In this document: in pieces, positions 18,217-28,337 of the stretch | Layout of the letters: each line of letters starts with the position of its first letter | Position numbering within the stretch: position 1 is the first letter of the stretch | Assembly: GCA_947495055.1 (NCBI GenBank) | Contig: CANLXO010000004.1 | Location: 62,001-126,000 of the forward strand | Reading direction: 5' to 3' | DNA length: 64,000 nucleotides | From: an uncultured Psychrobacter sp. | GTDB taxonomy: Bacteria > Pseudomonadota > Gammaproteobacteria > Pseudomonadales > Moraxellaceae | Translations under genes and position numbers: made by a program | Notes under the pieces: generated by a model | Seen by the model: only the letters and a program-made list of their open reading frames with translations | Told to the model about the DNA's origin: nothing | The model's database searches: none

Positions 18217-18354
18217 ATAAATCTCCTAAAGTTGAAATAACATTCTTATTTTTAAAACCACTTAATATACCACTTAGCTCATTGCTACTTATCATATAAC
18301 TCATGTTAATTTATGTAAGTATCATTACTGTAATTACAAAGACCGTTTATTTAA

Positions 18355-18942
18355 TCACCAGCGACCTTTATCCCAGTTCTCAGGATTGGCCCAATACTTA
18401 TTGTTTAGCCAATTGGGTAGAACTTTATAATCATAAAGATTAAATTGCCATAAAGTAATTGGATGTTTAGCTACAGCAGCACTTAAAGATCTGCTTGGGT
18501 TGACGGCTTGCTCTTTATTAACGATATCAAAAGGAGTAAATCCGTAAGCTCGCAAATCTATAGTACTATCAATAGCTATAAGTAAGTGAGCGGCATATAA
18601 ATCACGATAGCGCATTAGTAAAGGGATATAGTGCTGTATCTTCTCATCTGATAATGTTGGTAGCCAAAAACAAACCAGCTCATGACGCTTGTGTATCTGC
18701 TGCTGATCAAGTGCAGGTAAGGTTAAGAGATGAGTATGGTCTTTTTTTGACTTGATATCGTTTGATGCTTTATTAAGCTGTGTTTGTAGTGATGCAAGTG
18801 CGGCTTTATCCTCTGCCACCCATAACATCTGTGTACTATCAAAAGCAGGCGCCTCTGATGCTAATTCTGGAAGCAGCTCCTCTACGTAGGCCACAAGCAT
18901 TGGCAGGCTAACGTTTGAGTGCTCTGTTTTTCGCTGCGTCAT
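18355..18942 (-). CDS. hypothetical protein (DUF6231-like)
   Basis: 195-residue soluble protein with no signal peptide or membrane segment. It contains HELVCFWLPTLSDEKIQHYI, then RYRDLYAAHLLIAIDSTIDL, and ends WANPENWDKGRW, a Trp-rich C-terminus. This pattern recalls a small uncharacterised family in Moraxellaceae and pseudomonads (DUF6231, from memory). No catalytic residues recognised. It is 138 bases upstream of pal on the same strand and divergent from pepN. Confidence 0.65.
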   Translation of the reverse strand: MTQRKTEHSNVSLPMLVAYVEELLPELASEAPAFDSTQMLWVAEDKAALASLQTQLNKASNDIKSKKDHTHLLTLPALDQQQIHKRHELVCFWLPTLSDEKIQHYIPLLMRYRDLYAAHLLIAIDSTIDLRAYGFTPFDIVNKEQAVNPSRSLSAAVAKHPITLWQFNLYDYKVLPNWLNNKYWANPENWDKGRW

Positions 18943-19190
18943 AAGAGTGCCTTTTTATGAAATGAAAATCTACTCTGCCATTAAATCACTTTATATGGCA
19001 TTAGCCAATTAATAATACGACTTAAAGCTATCGATGACTCTTAAAGCTAAGTTTAAGTTTTTCGGTAGCGTAACTTGAAATCTAGCAAATCAAATCAATG
19101 TAAGCTAATAATGTAAAGTCACTCAATTGAACGAACCATTCTACCTCTAACAAAAATGCTCTCAATCTACAATTAATAATAGGAATGACC

Positions 19191-21827
19191 ATGTCTGCTG
19201 ATACTCCCCAAATTATCAACCCTGAGATGGCTGATGTACCCCTTCATGAGCCAAGCAAAATCCATCTAAAAGACTATAAGCGCCCAAGCTTCGATGTCGA
19301 GACCGTCAATTTGGACATTCAATTATTTGATGAGCATGCGACAGTTGAAAGTACGCTGGTTATGAATCGTCAGACCGAAGGCGACTTGGTGCTATATGGT
19401 GAGGACGTTGAGCTGCTCACCATTGAACTCGATGGGGAAGTGCTGGCTACTGAACGTTATAGCATCAATAACGGTAAGCTGACCATTACAGATGCGCCAG
19501 ATAGTCTAAGTTTGCATATAAAGGTGCGTATCCATCCGCAAACCAATACCGCGCTTGAGGGTCTGTACATCGCAGGCACGGGTAGTGAGACCATGTTCGT
19601 CACTCAGTGCGAGCCAGAAGGCTTTCGCAAGATTACCTATTATCCTGATCGACCTGATGTGCTGGCGGTGTTTACGACGCGTCTAGAGGCAGACAAGCAT
19701 TATCCGACGCTGCTTGCCAATGGTAATTTGATTGAACAAGGTGAAGTCGTAGGCGCGCCTGATCGTCATTATGCTATTTGGGAAGATCCGACTAATAAGC
19801 CAAGCTATCTGTTCGCTTGCGTTGTCGCAAACTTAGATGTATTAACCGATCATTTCACAACTAGTGAAGGGCGAGAAGTCACCCTTGAGTTGTACGCAAA
19901 GTCTGATGATATTGATAAATGTCATGTCGGTATGCAAGCATTAAAGGACTCGATGTTGTGGGATGAGGTCAATTATGGGCGCGCCTATGATTTAGATCGC
20001 TATATGATTGTGGCGGTGAGCCAGTTTAATATGGGCGCTATGGAGAACAAAGGTCTCAATATCTTTAATACCGCTTGCGTATTGTCTAGTCCTGAAACGA
20101 CAACCGATGCGCGCAGCTTTAATGTAAAAGCAGTCATCGCTCATGAGTATTTTCATAATTGGACGGGCAACCGTATTACCTGCCGCGATTGGTTTCAGTT
20201 GTGTCTAAAAGAGGGCTTTACTGTATATCGGGATCAGTCGTTCTCAGCCGATCAGCAATCAAGTGCGGTGCAGCGTATAGACGATGTAGCGATGCTGCGC
20301 GCGCATCAGTTTGCAGAGGACGCAGGACCACTCGCGCATCCTGTACGTCCTGAGAGCTTTGTTGAGATTAATAACTTTTATACCACTACTATTTATGAGA
20401 AAGGCGCAGAAATCGTACGCATGATTGCTAATATGCTCGGCGCTGATAATTTCCGTCAAGGCACTGATGAGTATTTTCGCCGTTATGATGGACAAGCGGT
20501 CACAGTAGAGGATTTCTTATCAGCGCTTAGTATCACTGATAGTAAGGTTGAGGACTTTATCGACTGGTATCGTCAGCCCGGTACGCCTGTGTTGTCTGGC
20601 CATCAAGACTATGATAGCGAGACGCAGACGCTCACTATTACTTTGAGTCAGCAGACGCGCCATGTTGCTGGATTTGACGCGCCAAAGCCTTTGCCAATTC
20701 CGGTTGCGACGGCTTTATTTGATCAAGACTCAGGTGGGATCATTAGCGAGCGTATGCTATTACTTGAGCAAGCGGCGCAAACCTTTGTGTTTGACAATGT
20801 AGGCAGTAATCCTGTGGTGTCCTTGCTACGCGATTTTAGCGCACCTGTGCAATTGAATTATAATTATCAAGATGCGGATTTAGCGTTTTTGCTGACTCAT
20901 GAGACCAATGGTTTTAACCGCTGGCAAGTGACGCAAATGCTGGTCAATCGTATATTACTGCCCAGTAGTGACGCTAAGAGCGAGCCTGATATTTACTTGC
21001 AAGCACTGGTGGCGACCCTGCCTAAGCTTGCAGTGGATGATCCTATGTTAGCGGCGCGCCTGCTCGATATCCCATCACCGCAGGAGCTGGCATCAGCGAC
21101 ACACAAAGACTACGATCCAGAGGTCATCAAACAAGAGCGTGAGAATCTATACAAACAAGTCGCCCTTGCGCTAAAAGATCAATGGGCAACTATCTATGAG
21201 CAGTTGCCATTACAAGCCTATACTGATACTCCAGAAGCACTAGGCAGGCGCGCCCTACGTAATGTAGTACTGGATATGGCATTGACGGCCAAGGTCACAG
21301 GCGCGGATCAGTGGGCTAAGCAGCAGTATGACAATGCCAGCTGTATGACTGAGCGTTTTGGGGCGCTAAGAGCTATTGTCAATCATCAGCTAGAGAGTTG
21401 TAATGCCTACTTAGCTGACTTCTACGAGCGGTTTAATACGGATGATTTGGTCATCGACTTATGGTTTAGTGTGCAAGCATCTAATACTCATGTGACTACT
21501 GATACTATTAAATCGCTACTAGCGCACAAGGACTTTGATTGGAATACGCCGAACCGTATACGTTCGGTAATAGGTGCATTTACCGCGCAGCCTGCGGTGC
21601 TCTGGACCTTTGAGGGCTTAGATATCTATGTCGATGTTATCAAAAGATTAGATGAGGCCAATCCAGTGGTTGCATCGCGTATGCTACAAGTGCTGGCGCG
21701 TTGGTATACTTTGGTTGAACCGCGCCGTACTATGGCACATGAAAAACTGCTTGATCTACAGCAAAAAGCCACCTCTAAACATGTGCTTGAAAGTTTAGAG
21801 AGCGTACTGGGCGCAGCTGGTAAATAA
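19191..21827 (+). CDS. pepN: aminopeptidase N
   Basis: 878-residue M1 metallopeptidase removing N-terminal amino acids from peptides in the cytoplasm. The substrate-gate motif GAMEN is at residues 282-286. Zinc ligands are His318 and His322 in HEYFHN, and Glu341 in LKEGFT. The C-terminal helical domain continues to the end; size fits the gammaproteobacterial PepN family. The ATG at 19191 is chosen over 19185 because AGGA (19181-19184) is 6 bases upstream of it but abuts the other. Ends with a perfect terminator. Confidence 0.95.
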   Translation: MSADTPQIINPEMADVPLHEPSKIHLKDYKRPSFDVETVNLDIQLFDEHATVESTLVMNRQTEGDLVLYGEDVELLTIELDGEVLATERYSINNGKLTITDAPDSLSLHIKVRIHPQTNTALEGLYIAGTGSETMFVTQCEPEGFRKITYYPDRPDVLAVFTTRLEADKHYPTLLANGNLIEQGEVVGAPDRHYAIWEDPTNKPSYLFACVVANLDVLTDHFTTSEGREVTLELYAKSDDIDKCHVGMQALKDSMLWDEVNYGRAYDLDRYMIVAVSQFNMGAMENKGLNIFNTACVLSSPETTTDARSFNVKAVIAHEYFHNWTGNRITCRDWFQLCLKEGFTVYRDQSFSADQQSSAVQRIDDVAMLRAHQFAEDAGPLAHPVRPESFVEINNFYTTTIYEKGAEIVRMIANMLGADNFRQGTDEYFRRYDGQAVTVEDFLSALSITDSKVEDFIDWYRQPGTPVLSGHQDYDSETQTLTITLSQQTRHVAGFDAPKPLPIPVATALFDQDSGGIISERMLLLEQAAQTFVFDNVGSNPVVSLLRDFSAPVQLNYNYQDADLAFLLTHETNGFNRWQVTQMLVNRILLPSSDAKSEPDIYLQALVATLPKLAVDDPMLAARLLDIPSPQELASATHKDYDPEVIKQERENLYKQVALALKDQWATIYEQLPLQAYTDTPEALGRRALRNVVLDMALTAKVTGADQWAKQQYDNASCMTERFGALRAIVNHQLESCNAYLADFYERFNTDDLVIDLWFSVQASNTHVTTDTIKSLLAHKDFDWNTPNRIRSVIGAFTAQPAVLWTFEGLDIYVDVIKRLDEANPVVASRMLQVLARWYTLVEPRRTMAHEKLLDLQQKATSKHVLESLESVLGAAGK

Positions 21828-21848
21828 AGTTGTCGAATGATTTAGATA

Positions 21849-21886
21849 AAAGGCTAAACTGCTATGTCAGTTTAGCCTTTTTATTT
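21849..21886 (+). terminator. rho-independent terminator after pepN
   Basis: Thirteen-base perfect stem (21849-21861 with 21868-21880), six-base loop, T-rich tail. Confidence 0.9.
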
Positions 21887-22002
21887 TTAAGAGATGCTAA
21901 GGTTTGCAAAGCGATAAAGATTATAGTTCATGATAAATCGAGTTAAATACTAAGTTAGGCACTGATTCTAAGCACTGATTCTAGGCACTGAGGACATCAA
22001 TT

Positions 22003-22953
22003 ATGAACAAGATGATATTTGGGGTGGTCTTTAGTTTATTGTGGTCATCAGCGTTTATAGCGGGTAAGTACTCGGTTGATTATATGTCACCGCTTAGTTT
22101 TTTGAGCGTGCGGTTTTTATTGGCAGGTATGTTACTACTAGGTCTGTATCAGGTATTAAAGCGGCGACACAAGTTAAAGATATCAATTAATAAAACAGAA
22201 CTTCTAAGTCGCTCAATGTGGCGTGATGCCATGATTTTAGCGCTACTTAACTACGTGTTGTATCTTGGGCTATCTTACTCAGGCTTGCAGTATGTATCAC
22301 CAGAGCTTGTGGTGTTACTAGTATCTACCACACCGTTTTTAACCGCTTTTGCGCAGTCATATTTAAGTAAAAAGTGGTCGGCATATTTGTGGATAGCATT
22401 AACACTTGGGTTTTTAGGCGTTGTCGTTGTGCTTGTAGCTCGTGTGGGCGGGGTAGAGTCGCTACTGAGTCAGCTGCAAAACCCTGCTCAAACGGATGAG
22501 TTTTTATGGGGTGTCGGATGTGTATTGCTATCCGTAGTTGCTCTAGCGGCTGGCACCTTATACTATCGGCTTATCGCTTCTAGTCATAACGTAGTGGCGC
22601 TGACAGGACTACAAAATCTAAGTGCAGGCGTTATGTTGTTGCCCTTTGTATCAGTATTTGCTTGGGGACAAGCCTTGAGCGTACCGATATTTGTATATTC
22701 ACTCTTGTACCAAGTCATCTTGATATCAGGCGCGGCTATGCTGATGTGGTTTCAGCTTATTCGCTGGTTTGGCTCAGGATATGCTTCGGCTTTTCATTTG
22801 CTCAATCCAATATTTGCAACGCTTTTATCTGTCTGGTTGTTTGATATTGATTTAAGTGTAAGTGACGTTATTGGCACAATAATGGTGATCATTGCTATGG
22901 GGCTCATTAGCTTAGATGTCGTTAGTATTAAAGCCAAAGAAAATCCTGTGTAA
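22003..22953 (+). CDS. DMT-superfamily (EamA) transporter
   Basis: 316-residue membrane protein with about ten hydrophobic helices in two EamA repeats. The first starts FGVVFSLLWSSAFIAGKYSV with the usual WSSAF motif; the second is around residues 170-305. Family members export metabolites such as amino acids. Substrate not predictable. Three 12-bp direct repeat-like phrases (variants of GCACTGATTCTA) lie just upstream at about 21959-21989. Confidence 0.85.
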   Translation: MNKMIFGVVFSLLWSSAFIAGKYSVDYMSPLSFLSVRFLLAGMLLLGLYQVLKRRHKLKISINKTELLSRSMWRDAMILALLNYVLYLGLSYSGLQYVSPELVVLLVSTTPFLTAFAQSYLSKKWSAYLWIALTLGFLGVVVVLVARVGGVESLLSQLQNPAQTDEFLWGVGCVLLSVVALAAGTLYYRLIASSHNVVALTGLQNLSAGVMLLPFVSVFAWGQALSVPIFVYSLLYQVILISGAAMLMWFQLIRWFGSGYASAFHLLNPIFATLLSVWLFDIDLSVSDVIGTIMVIIAMGLISLDVVSIKAKENPV

Positions 22954-22976
22954 CTTAAAATTTCTACCTCGCAGCC

Positions 22977-23006
22977 AAAAGCCCACCTACGAGTAGATGG
23001 GCTTTT
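22977..23006. terminator. bidirectional terminator
   Basis: AAAAGCCCACCTAC at 22977-22990 pairs with 22993-23006 with one mismatch. It serves the convergent EamA and DAHP synthase genes. Confidence 0.85.
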
Positions 23007-23032
23007 GTATTTGGGCAGTTAGTTGTTGCTCA

Positions 23033-24115
23033 TTAACGATTGGGTAAAACGTCTTTGACCATATTACGCAAATTGTGTAGCGCGGCTACGCTACTCTCCC
23101 AGTCGAGGCAACCATCGGTGATAGAGACGCCATATTCAAGCTTGCTTAAGTCTTCGGTGAGCTTTTGATTACCGCCTTTTAGGTGACTCTCAACCATCAT
23201 ACCGATGATAGATTTGTTACCGTTTTCGATTTGCTCAGCGACGTTATTGATGACCATGGGCTGCAAGTAAGGGTCTTTACCTGAGTTGGCATGACTTGAG
23301 TCAATCATAATTTTGGTACTGGTTTTACCTTTCTCAAGCTCATTCTCAGCGGCTGCTACTGCCGTCTCATCATAGTTTGGCTTACCATTACCGCCGCGCA
23401 GTACCACGTGCGCATAAGGGTTGCCTTTAGATTTGATAATAGAGACTTGACCGTCTGAGGATAACCCCAAGAAGCTATGAGGCGCTTTGACCGCTTGCAT
23501 AGCGTTGACGGCGACAGTCATACCGCCGTCGGTACCGTTTTTGAAGCCAACTGGACAAGATAGACCCGAGCTCATCTCGCGATGCGTTTGGCTCTCAGTG
23601 GTACGAGCACCAATAGCTGACCAGCTAATCAAGTCTTGCATGTACTGCGGCGTATTTGGGTCTAAGGCTTCAGTCGCGCAAGGCAAACCCTTCTCATTAA
23701 GATCGATGAGCAATCTGCGCGCGCTGCGCAAACCCTTTTCGATATCGAAGCTATCATTCATATCAGGATCGTTGATCATGCCTTTCCAGCCAACCGTAGT
23801 ACGCGGCTTTTCAAAATAGACCCGCATAACGATAAAGATGGTATCTTCCAGCTCTTTTGCCAGTTTAGCCAAGCGGTCGGCATATTCGTGCGCAGCCTTT
23901 ATGTCATGGATAGAGCAGGGGCCGATGACGATAAACAAGCGCTTATCTTTACCATCTAAGATGTTTTGAATGGTTTGACGTCCTTTTAGGACAGTTTGAT
24001 ACGCGGACTCTGAGAGCGGTAGCTCAGCTTTTAATTCAGCTGGCGTAACTAGGGGGATGAATTGTTCAATATTCACGTCGTCAATGTCTGCATTATGGGT
24101 AGCTGGTGTTGTCAT
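23033..24115 (-). CDS. 3-deoxy-7-phosphoheptulonate (DAHP) synthase, class I
   Basis: 360 residues from the ATG at 24115 (MTTPATHNADIDD). It condenses phosphoenolpyruvate and erythrose 4-phosphate, the first step of the shikimate pathway. Characteristic motifs: IVIGPCSIHD, MRVYFEKPRTTVGWKG, DGGMTVAVNA and IDSSHANSGKD. It is homologous to AroF/AroG/AroH; which feedback specificity it has cannot be told here. An open frame extends upstream to a TTG at 24178, but that length is atypical and lacks a Shine-Dalgarno. Neither start has a strong one. Confidence 0.92.
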   Translation of the reverse strand: MTTPATHNADIDDVNIEQFIPLVTPAELKAELPLSESAYQTVLKGRQTIQNILDGKDKRLFIVIGPCSIHDIKAAHEYADRLAKLAKELEDTIFIVMRVYFEKPRTTVGWKGMINDPDMNDSFDIEKGLRSARRLLIDLNEKGLPCATEALDPNTPQYMQDLISWSAIGARTTESQTHREMSSGLSCPVGFKNGTDGGMTVAVNAMQAVKAPHSFLGLSSDGQVSIIKSKGNPYAHVVLRGGNGKPNYDETAVAAAENELEKGKTSTKIMIDSSHANSGKDPYLQPMVINNVAEQIENGNKSIIGMMVESHLKGGNQKLTEDLSKLEYGVSITDGCLDWESSVAALHNLRNMVKDVLPNR

Positions 24116-24178
24116 GATTATATCGTCTAGCTTATTTATAGGAACAATCATTATGAGGTCAAAAGTAGTCGTTGACAA

Positions 24179-24483
24179 GGGGACACGAGTAGTTAATTGA
24201 CTGATAACTGGAATGCCAAAACCAATGTTTTGTTATACTTGCGCTGATATTAGTCTTTTTAGGCGTCGCTATACTCTATAATTCTTTAAAATTTATTATT
24301 GTTTGCCTAAAATCTTGAGCGTTTCGCTATTTGGGCTGCGCTCACGTATGATGGCAGCCTAAATGCTTAAGCACTTAGAAGTCTGTATAAGCGTCTAGGT
24401 GGTTAGCGTCCAATAATGGCTTGTGCTATATTTTAGTTTGTACCCAACTCCACCTTATATCTAATAGCGGTTAGGATACTATC
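24179..24483. other. intergenic region with possible alternative hairpins
   Basis: 305 bases between the divergent DAHP synthase and lpxB genes. TTGGGCTGC (24331-24339) pairs with GCAGCCTAA around a 14-base loop. Part of it could instead pair with GCCTAAA near 24305. No ORF. The promoters of both genes should be here, but none is certain. Confidence 0.4.
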
Positions 24484-25782
24484 ATGCCAGAATCTGTAAC
24501 ACCTTTTAAGCAAAGTTCTTTGTCTGATACTCTTGCTACTTATCAGGCATCAGGCCCTTTGGTGATAGGGATAGTCGCAGGAGAGGTCTCAGGCGATAGC
24601 TTGGGCGCTGATTTTATGGCACAGATGAACAATTTGCGCGGTGATATTATCTGGATCGGCGTTGGTGGTAGTAAGATGCAAGCGCAAGGTCTGCAAAGCT
24701 TGTTTCAGCTATCACGCTTAGCAGTTATGGGCTTGGTTGAAGTGATGTCGCAATTGCGAGATCTATTTAAGGCGCGGCGTGAGCTACTGACTGCCTTTGA
24801 TGGCGCGAACATTGATTGGTTCGTGGGTATCGATGCCCCTGATTTTAATTTACGCGTTGCCAAAAAGCTCAAACCCAAAGGTGTATTTTGCGTGCAATAC
24901 GTGAGTCCATCGATATGGGCCTGGCGTGAGTCACGTATTCATGGTATCAAGGCGGCAACCAACTTGGTGCTGTGCTTATTCCCCTTTGAATTGCCTGTGT
25001 ATGAGCAGTATGATCATCCAGCGATCTGCGTTGGACATCCGCTACTACGCACCATAGATCAGTCGCTCGTTCAGACGCCGATGACCCAGCTACGTAGTGA
25101 GTTAGTCTGGCACAATGATGGCTTACAGCAGTTTTTTACCAGCCGTTTCGATGCAGTCAGTCAGCTCATCTGCGTGATGCCAGGGTCGCGCCGCGGTGAG
25201 ATTACTGCTATTTTACCGGTGATGCTTGACGGTATTCAAAAGCTCATACTCCTAGATCCAAAGCTGTGCTTTATTATCCCAACGGTTGATCAAAACCATC
25301 AGTATATTGTACAAGAGGTAATCGATAAGCGCTCAGAATCACTGCGAGCTGCAATCGTTGTAGTTTATGATGACAGCCTACCTACCTTTAGTCAGCAGGC
25401 AATGGCAGCCTCTGATATGGTCATGCTTGCCTCAGGTACAGCAACCCTTGAGGCGATGCTGCTTGAGCGACCTATGGTTGTGATCTACCAGTTAAATCAG
25501 CTGACTTATCGGGTTGCTAAGCGTCTGGTCAAAGTGCCTTATGTCGGACTGCCCAATATCTTGGCAGGCGATGCCATCATCCCTGAACTCATTCAAGAGC
25601 AAGCAACGGGGGAGAACATTTGCCGTACTGTCATGCAACTACTCCAGCCGCGCGCTTATGATGAGCAATTAAGGGCTTTGATTGAAACTAAAAAAACTCT
25701 GCAACAGCAAAGCAATCACAATCCTGCCAATAGCGCCGTGCAACAATATTATGCCCAAAAGGTTCGGTATTTTAAATCATAA
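24484..25782 (+). CDS. lpxB: lipid-A-disaccharide synthase
   Basis: 432-residue GT19-family glycosyltransferase of lipid A synthesis, joining UDP-2,3-diacylglucosamine and lipid X at the inner membrane. Clear motifs: IGIVAGEVSGDSLGADFM near residue 30, WIGVGGSKMQAQGL, YVSPSIWAWRESRI, CVGHPLL and MPGSRRGEI, then ASGTATLEAMLLERPMVV. A 17-residue N-terminal addition precedes the conserved part. Followed after 25 bases by rnhB, a pairing common in gammaproteobacteria (lpxB-rnhB). Confidence 0.95.
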   Translation: MPESVTPFKQSSLSDTLATYQASGPLVIGIVAGEVSGDSLGADFMAQMNNLRGDIIWIGVGGSKMQAQGLQSLFQLSRLAVMGLVEVMSQLRDLFKARRELLTAFDGANIDWFVGIDAPDFNLRVAKKLKPKGVFCVQYVSPSIWAWRESRIHGIKAATNLVLCLFPFELPVYEQYDHPAICVGHPLLRTIDQSLVQTPMTQLRSELVWHNDGLQQFFTSRFDAVSQLICVMPGSRRGEITAILPVMLDGIQKLILLDPKLCFIIPTVDQNHQYIVQEVIDKRSESLRAAIVVVYDDSLPTFSQQAMAASDMVMLASGTATLEAMLLERPMVVIYQLNQLTYRVAKRLVKVPYVGLPNILAGDAIIPELIQEQATGENICRTVMQLLQPRAYDEQLRALIETKKTLQQQSNHNPANSAVQQYYAQKVRYFKS

Positions 25783-25807
25783 ATATTAACAATAAGTCCG
25801 CTAAGTT

Positions 25808-26653
25808 ATGAGTCAAATAGAGCAGATCATCGTACTCGACGATACTATCGGGAACATTGATATTAAAGATCAATATGTCAGTTTAAACGCACCGATTACG
25901 TTATCAGGTCAGCTCAATATCACTAAGCTGATCGCTGATAAAACCTTCAGTTCTATGTCATCACCATTACAAATAGGGGTAGATGAAGCAGGTCGCGGTC
26001 CATTACTCGGCTGCGTTACTATAGCTGCCGCTATCTTGCCTAATACCTGGTCAGATCTAATTGAGCATCAGCCGTTACAGAACACGCCGCTCTGTACACT
26101 CACTGATTCCAAAAAGCTCAGTGAAAAAAAACGCGATATTCTATATCCGCTCGTGCAAAAGTATGCACTTGGTTTTGTTGTCGCTGAGATACCTGCTGCG
26201 GTGATCGATCAGATTAATATTTTGGCCGCAACCATGCTCGGTATGCGCTTATGTAGTGAAACGTTGCTAAAGGCAATAGCCCAGCATTTCGCTACAATAG
26301 TGGTAGGAGGGCAGAATGAGCTCAATAAAGGACAGATTGAGATACTCATCGATGGTAATCGCTGTCCAGATCTTGACTATTTAATACTTGAGAAGCTAGG
26401 GCTACCACCATCCGCTATTGATTGCCAAGCTTGGATAAAAGGGGATGCGCGTCATACCAGTATAGCGGCAGCTAGTATCTTGGCAAAAGTCAGTCGCGAC
26501 AGAACTATGTATGAGATGGATGCTAAGTATCCAAACTACGCCATCGCCCAGCATAAGGGCTATCCGACTCGTGCACACATAGCTGCTATCGATACCTACG
26601 GCGTATTGCCGGAGCATAGACGTAGTTTTGCGCCCATAAAACATGTGCAATGA
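25808..26653 (+). CDS. rnhB: ribonuclease HII
   Basis: 281-residue type 2 RNase H degrading RNA in RNA-DNA hybrids. The active-site motif [12 protein letters not shown] holds Asp59 and Glu60. [12 protein letters not shown] follows, as do [20 protein letters not shown] and [20 protein letters not shown]. The first 49 residues are not part of the family core. An internal ATG at 25955 would give a normal-sized enzyme of 232 residues, and neither start has a strong Shine-Dalgarno. Both in-frame forms share the same stop. Confidence 0.92.
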   Translation: MSQIEQIIVLDDTIGNIDIKDQYVSLNAPITLSGQLNITKLIADKTFSSMSSPLQIGVDEAGRGPLLGCVTIAAAILPNTWSDLIEHQPLQNTPLCTLTDSKKLSEKKRDILYPLVQKYALGFVVAEIPAAVIDQINILAATMLGMRLCSETLLKAIAQHFATIVVGGQNELNKGQIEILIDGNRCPDLDYLILEKLGLPPSAIDCQAWIKGDARHTSIAAASILAKVSRDRTMYEMDAKYPNYAIAQHKGYPTRAHIAAIDTYGVLPEHRRSFAPIKHVQ

Positions 26654-26872
26654 ATGCACTCATCATAACTGTATTTAATCAAAACAATAACATCTACTAG
26701 TAAAAATAGCCTAAGTAATAATACTTAAATCCCTGAAATATAACATATTTTGGATAAAAACAATTTGATAAATAATGTCTCATTACTATTGAAAACTGTG
26801 CATCTTACGTTTATAGTTTGTAACTAGAGTCTAAACAGCATTCTAGTATTATCAAACAATCAAGGACAGATG

Positions 26873-28162
26873 ATGGTTTCAACACTGGCAGCGAAGCGTT
26901 CAAGCGCACTACTTTTTTCTATTTTGTTTCTAGCAGCATGTGGAGGCGGTGGTGATGGTGGGGGCAGCGATTCAAACACGAGTTCTGGCGCAGATGAAGC
27001 TGTTGAGCCAAGTGTACCTAGTGAAGTAGAGAGTGATATTATAGTCTCAGACCCAATTGTTTCAGACTCAGATACCTCCGTACCTGATGAGCCAGAGGAT
27101 GAACAAGATGATCCAGTAGACCCAGCCCCTGTTGCTTTAGACAACGATACCAAAGCTGCGCTAGTAGCTAATAACACGATCAGTCTGGCACGTACTAGTT
27201 GCGGTCTTAATGGTTTGTCAGATGACACAGAGCTTGGCAATGTTGCTATTAAACACGGTAATTATATTAGACATGTGTACGCCAACAGCACACCTACATC
27301 CTTTAATGCCCATACTGAAAACTCTATTAGCAACATCGCTGCGGTTACAGGCAATAATAATCCTTTTTTCGGTGGGGTGAGTTTTGGTAAGCGTTTATCT
27401 AATGCAGGCTATAGCAACGTCAACCATGGCGTTACCGAAAATATTGCGCAGACAGTATACTATAGCACTGCTGATAATATAGTCGCGTCAGAAGTTGCGT
27501 CGCTCTCGATGACTAAGTCGTTACTAGCTGCGCCTTATCATTTACGTTCGCTTATGATGCCAGGGTCGAGTCTAACAGGTTCAAGTATGGTTGCCTACGA
27601 GCCGTTTAACAAATCAGGCTTTAAACATGCCAAAGGCTATGTGCTGGTCAATCATGCAGCGGTGACCGATTCAAGTAAAAATAACACTGTTGAGGGTATC
27701 TTTACCTACCCTTGTAATGGCGTTACTGGCACAGTTACTGCCCTTTATAACGAAAGCCCCAATCCATTTAGAAATCCAAATGGTGGATTGCCTACTAGAG
27801 ATTTACAAAAAAATCCTATCGGGCAACCTGTTTATATCAACATGCCTTCAGCCCAAAGTATCAAAGTGAGTAACATAAAGTTCCGTGATATGAAACGCAA
27901 TGTCGATATACCGGTCAAATTGTTGGATAGTAATGATGATCCGTTTAAAGGGACCAATTTTGAGTTGCCAGCAAACGAGGCCTTCATCATGCCGCTCACA
28001 GACAGTCTAAAAAGCTGCGAGGCTAAACGCATGCCTAATCAAAGTCAGCAGTGTGGACTTTATGGTAATAATGAATATCGCGTCAGCTTCGACGTCTTAG
28101 TCGACGGTAAAGATATGCAAAGCAAATCATTTACCTTTAAGACAGGTAAGGTAAGTTATTAG
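26873..28162 (+). CDS. CAP-domain-like lipoprotein
   Basis: 429 residues from the ATG at 26873 (AAGGA 6 bases upstream; the adjoining ATG at 26870 is closer). Lipobox LAAC with lipid-anchored Cys23 is followed by a Gly-rich stretch and an acidic Ser/Asp/Pro linker to about residue 90. The globular part resembles a CAP/SCP-PR1 domain: ISLARTSCGLNGLSDDTELG, AIKHGNYIRHV, NVNHGVTENIAQTVYYS and APYHLRSLMMPG. A C-terminal domain of about 150 residues has four Cys. Likely on the outer membrane or cell surface; molecular role unknown. It has a close tandem paralog at 28338..29585 but is separated from it by a strong terminator. Confidence 0.75.
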   Translation: MVSTLAAKRSSALLFSILFLAACGGGGDGGGSDSNTSSGADEAVEPSVPSEVESDIIVSDPIVSDSDTSVPDEPEDEQDDPVDPAPVALDNDTKAALVANNTISLARTSCGLNGLSDDTELGNVAIKHGNYIRHVYANSTPTSFNAHTENSISNIAAVTGNNNPFFGGVSFGKRLSNAGYSNVNHGVTENIAQTVYYSTADNIVASEVASLSMTKSLLAAPYHLRSLMMPGSSLTGSSMVAYEPFNKSGFKHAKGYVLVNHAAVTDSSKNNTVEGIFTYPCNGVTGTVTALYNESPNPFRNPNGGLPTRDLQKNPIGQPVYINMPSAQSIKVSNIKFRDMKRNVDIPVKLLDSNDDPFKGTNFELPANEAFIMPLTDSLKSCEAKRMPNQSQQCGLYGNNEYRVSFDVLVDGKDMQSKSFTFKTGKVSY

Positions 28163-28212
28163 TATACAAACAAGGTCAGTCTACTAAAATTGCAACAGAC
28201 TCAATAAACAAT

Positions 28213-28244
28213 AAAAAGTATAAGGGACTCCCTTATACTTTTTT
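28213..28244 (+). terminator. rho-independent terminator between the CAP paralogs
   Basis: Fourteen-base stem (28213-28226 with 28230-28243) with a three-base loop and T-rich tail. Confidence 0.92.
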
Positions 28245-28337
28245 ATTTGTCTTTTACTTAAACTATCTAAAGATGATGAATGGGGTTCAAGGTCGAATTT
28301 GACCGTTATCAGATAATTAAATCATATAGGGCAGTTA

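Noticed and set aside
24116..24178. DAHP synthase start at TTG 24178
   Set aside because: Adds residues absent from the family and lacks a ribosome binding site. The ATG at 24115 gives the usual length.
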